Assembly: GCF_001556865.1 (NCBI RefSeq)
Contig: NZ_LSJY01000210.1
Location: 1 to 52,166, forward strand
Source of the DNA: Sphingobium sp. CCH11-B1
GTDB lineage: Bacteria > Pseudomonadota > Alphaproteobacteria > Sphingomonadales > Sphingomonadaceae
DNA length: 52,166 nucleotides
Direction: 5' to 3'
This document shows positions 51,318 to 52,166 of this stretch, one piece after another. Positions within the stretch are counted from its first letter, which is position 1; every line of letters starts with the position of its first letter. The notes beneath the pieces are model-generated. The model made no database searches and was not told where the DNA came from. It was given only the letters and a program-made list of their open reading frames with translations. The position numbers and the translations under genes were made by a program.

Positions 51318-51512
51318 ATGAATAACGTCGTCAACCTGCGGCAGGCGCGCAAGGCGAAGGCACGCGCCGACAAGGCCAGCCAGGCCCAGGTCAACCGCGC
51401 ACGCTTCGGCCGGACCAAGGCGCAGCGTCAAATCGATGCCGCCGAAGAGCAGCGGCGCGCCGCCTTGTTGGAAGGCGCGAAGATTACAGGACAAGATGAA
51501 GGCGAAGATTAA
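51318..51512 (+). CDS. DUF4169 family small protein
   Basis: The 64-residue protein is basic and helical, with NNVVNLRQARKAKARADKASQAQVNRARFG and TKAQRQIDAAEEQR in the DUF4169 pattern. The ATG has GGAAGGAAG at good distance. Function unknown. It is divergent from the LacI gene with 108 bp between. Confidence 0.85.
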   Translation: MNNVVNLRQARKAKARADKASQAQVNRARFGRTKAQRQIDAAEEQRRAALLEGAKITGQDEGED

Positions 51513-51547
51513 GCGTTGTTCAGGAATATGACGCCTGTAAATATTTG

Positions 51548-51578
51548 GTTCATCTTGCAGGATGAACGATTGTTCATC
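51548..51578. promoter_or_regulatory. GTTCATC inverted repeat with a third copy
   Basis: GTTCATC-TTGCAG-GATGAAC (51548-51567) is a perfect 7-bp inverted repeat, and a third GTTCATC copy begins at 51572. The region (51513-51669) is AT-rich and lies about 90 bp upstream of the Ala/Pro-rich secreted protein gene. It looks like an operator or a regulator-binding array. Confidence 0.45.
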
Positions 51579-51669
51579 TCAATCAACTGGCCGATAATTT
51601 ACTGCGCCTCATCGTGATTGGCGGATGGTCATGGCGATAAATCGTCGGGACGATTGTTGTACTTCCGCT

Positions 51670-52166
51670 ATGACTGGAAATATTCGCACCACCCGCCCCG
51701 CCAGGGCCGCGATTGCCGCTGTTCTGGCCATCACCGCAACCCCGCTGGTCGCGCAGGAGGCCATGCCGCCATCCGCGCCGGTCCCCGCAGCGCCGATGCC
51801 GACGCCGGTCGTCCCGCCGCCGGTGGCGAACGTGCCTGCCGCTGAGCCGGCTGCGACGCCGGCTGCGACCGACGCCGCGCCCACGGTCCAGTTCAAGCCG
51901 AGCCAGCCAGTCGTTCAATCGACCCCGCCGGTCGATGAACGCATCGCCGCCGCCCGCGCCGCGTCCGAAGCGGAAGCAACGCCCGCCGTCGCTCCGGTCC
52001 GCCGGGCCAATGCTGAGCCCGCCACCGCGCGCCCTGCCGCTGAACCGTCGACCCGGTCCGCTGCTCCCGCGCCGTCGGCTCCGGCAGAACGGCAGGCCAC
52101 GCCCGTGGACGCAGCGCCGGCCGCCCCGGCGGTTGCCGCGGCCCAGCCAGCGGCGTCCACCCCTGC
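51670..52166 (+). CDS. Ala/Pro-rich secreted protein (5' part)
   Basis: The frame is open to the end of the window. It starts with a signal peptide (ARAAIAAVLAITATPLVAQ) and then a long low-complexity stretch of Ala, Pro, Thr and Glu with few hydrophobic residues (APAPSAPAERQATPVDAAP is typical). There is no folded domain in the visible part. Long Ala/Pro-rich secreted proteins are common in sphingomonads, often followed by a small C-terminal domain that is outside this window. The opposite strand reads through as well, which is expected for such sequence. Confidence 0.65.
   Translation, partial: MTGNIRTTRPARAAIAAVLAITATPLVAQEAMPPSAPVPAAPMPTPVVPPPVANVPAAEPAATPAATDAAPTVQFKPSQPVVQSTPPVDERIAAARAASEAEATPAVAPVRRANAEPATARPAAEPSTRSAAPAPSAPAERQATPVDAAPAAPAVAAAQPAASTP

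Noticed and set aside
1..52166. Prophage or insertion sequence
   Set aside because: No integrase, capsid, portal or DDE transposase is present; the only mobile-like structures are the small repeat elements.

Overview
The window is high-GC DNA from an alphaproteobacterium, most probably a sphingomonad (Sphingobium/Sphingomonas type). This rests on conserved alphaproteobacterial gene blocks (secB facing timA-mltA-smr; rpsT-dnaA next to mutM, ubiE-ubiB and coaBC-dut; an NDUFA12 homologue; class II DAHP synthase), a fatty acyl-AMP ligase, and the short interspersed palindromes typical of sphingomonad genomes. It is mainly chromosomal housekeeping DNA with a few accessory inserts. No phage genes, IS transposase, rRNA or CRISPR array were seen.

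Layout. 0-1.7 kb: accB (partial) and accC. 1.7-3.1 kb: an arsenic operon arsR-aqpS-arsC. 3.2-5.7 kb: a ParA-like ATPase facing a fatty acyl-AMP ligase. 5.9-7.6 kb: recX, a small HTH protein, then three tandem copies of an inverted-repeat element (REPIN-like), the middle one carrying a GIY-YIG nuclease gene. 7.7-9.9 kb: DUF192, NDUFA12, DUF2155 and aat, the last two overlapping tail to tail by about 200 bp. 9.9-14.3 kb: LD-carboxypeptidase, cupin, dapE, and a GGDEF-EAL protein. 14.4-20.3 kb: smr, mltA, timA, secB, murJ, trpS. 20.4-24.1 kb: a DUF4136 lipoprotein, an AT-rich orphan gene bracketed by palindromes, a dicarboxylate symporter and a peptidyl-prolyl isomerase. 24.1-33.4 kb: dnaA, rpsT, mutM, then ubiE-ubiB, a MntA-HepT toxin-antitoxin pair, coaBC-dut, a small secreted protein, a moeB-type enzyme and a DsrE-like protein. 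33.8-36.5 kb: thrS and infC. 36.5-46.0 kb: SDR, msrA, an AspC-type aminotransferase, pabC-pabB, DUF983, a thioesterase, a cytochrome b561-YceI fusion, a Rap1a/Tai-like protein and aroG class II. 46.0-52.2 kb: a two-component pair behind an EF-hand protein, tRNA-Gly, LysR and LacI regulators, DUF4169 and the start of an Ala/Pro-rich secreted protein.

Genes that work together: arsR-aqpS-arsC (arsenate reduction and arsenite exit), secB/timA/mltA/smr (a conserved envelope block), ubiE-ubiB (ubiquinone), coaBC-dut (cofactor and nucleotide metabolism), pabB-pabC (p-aminobenzoate), and response regulator plus histidine kinase with the EF-hand protein upstream.

The most notable item is the 6.94-7.62 kb cluster. 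Elements bounded by CGTCA/TGACG inverted repeats occur both as empty ~105-bp copies and as a 377-bp copy in which the same flanks enclose a GIY-YIG gene. This suggests a REP-doublet family whose coding member carries a GIY-YIG nuclease rather than the usual tyrosine transposase. Other notable points are a probably leaderless arsR whose operator covers its start codon, an infC that appears to start at AUA, a toxin-antitoxin pair spliced into ubiB-coaBC, and two small genes missed by length cutoffs.
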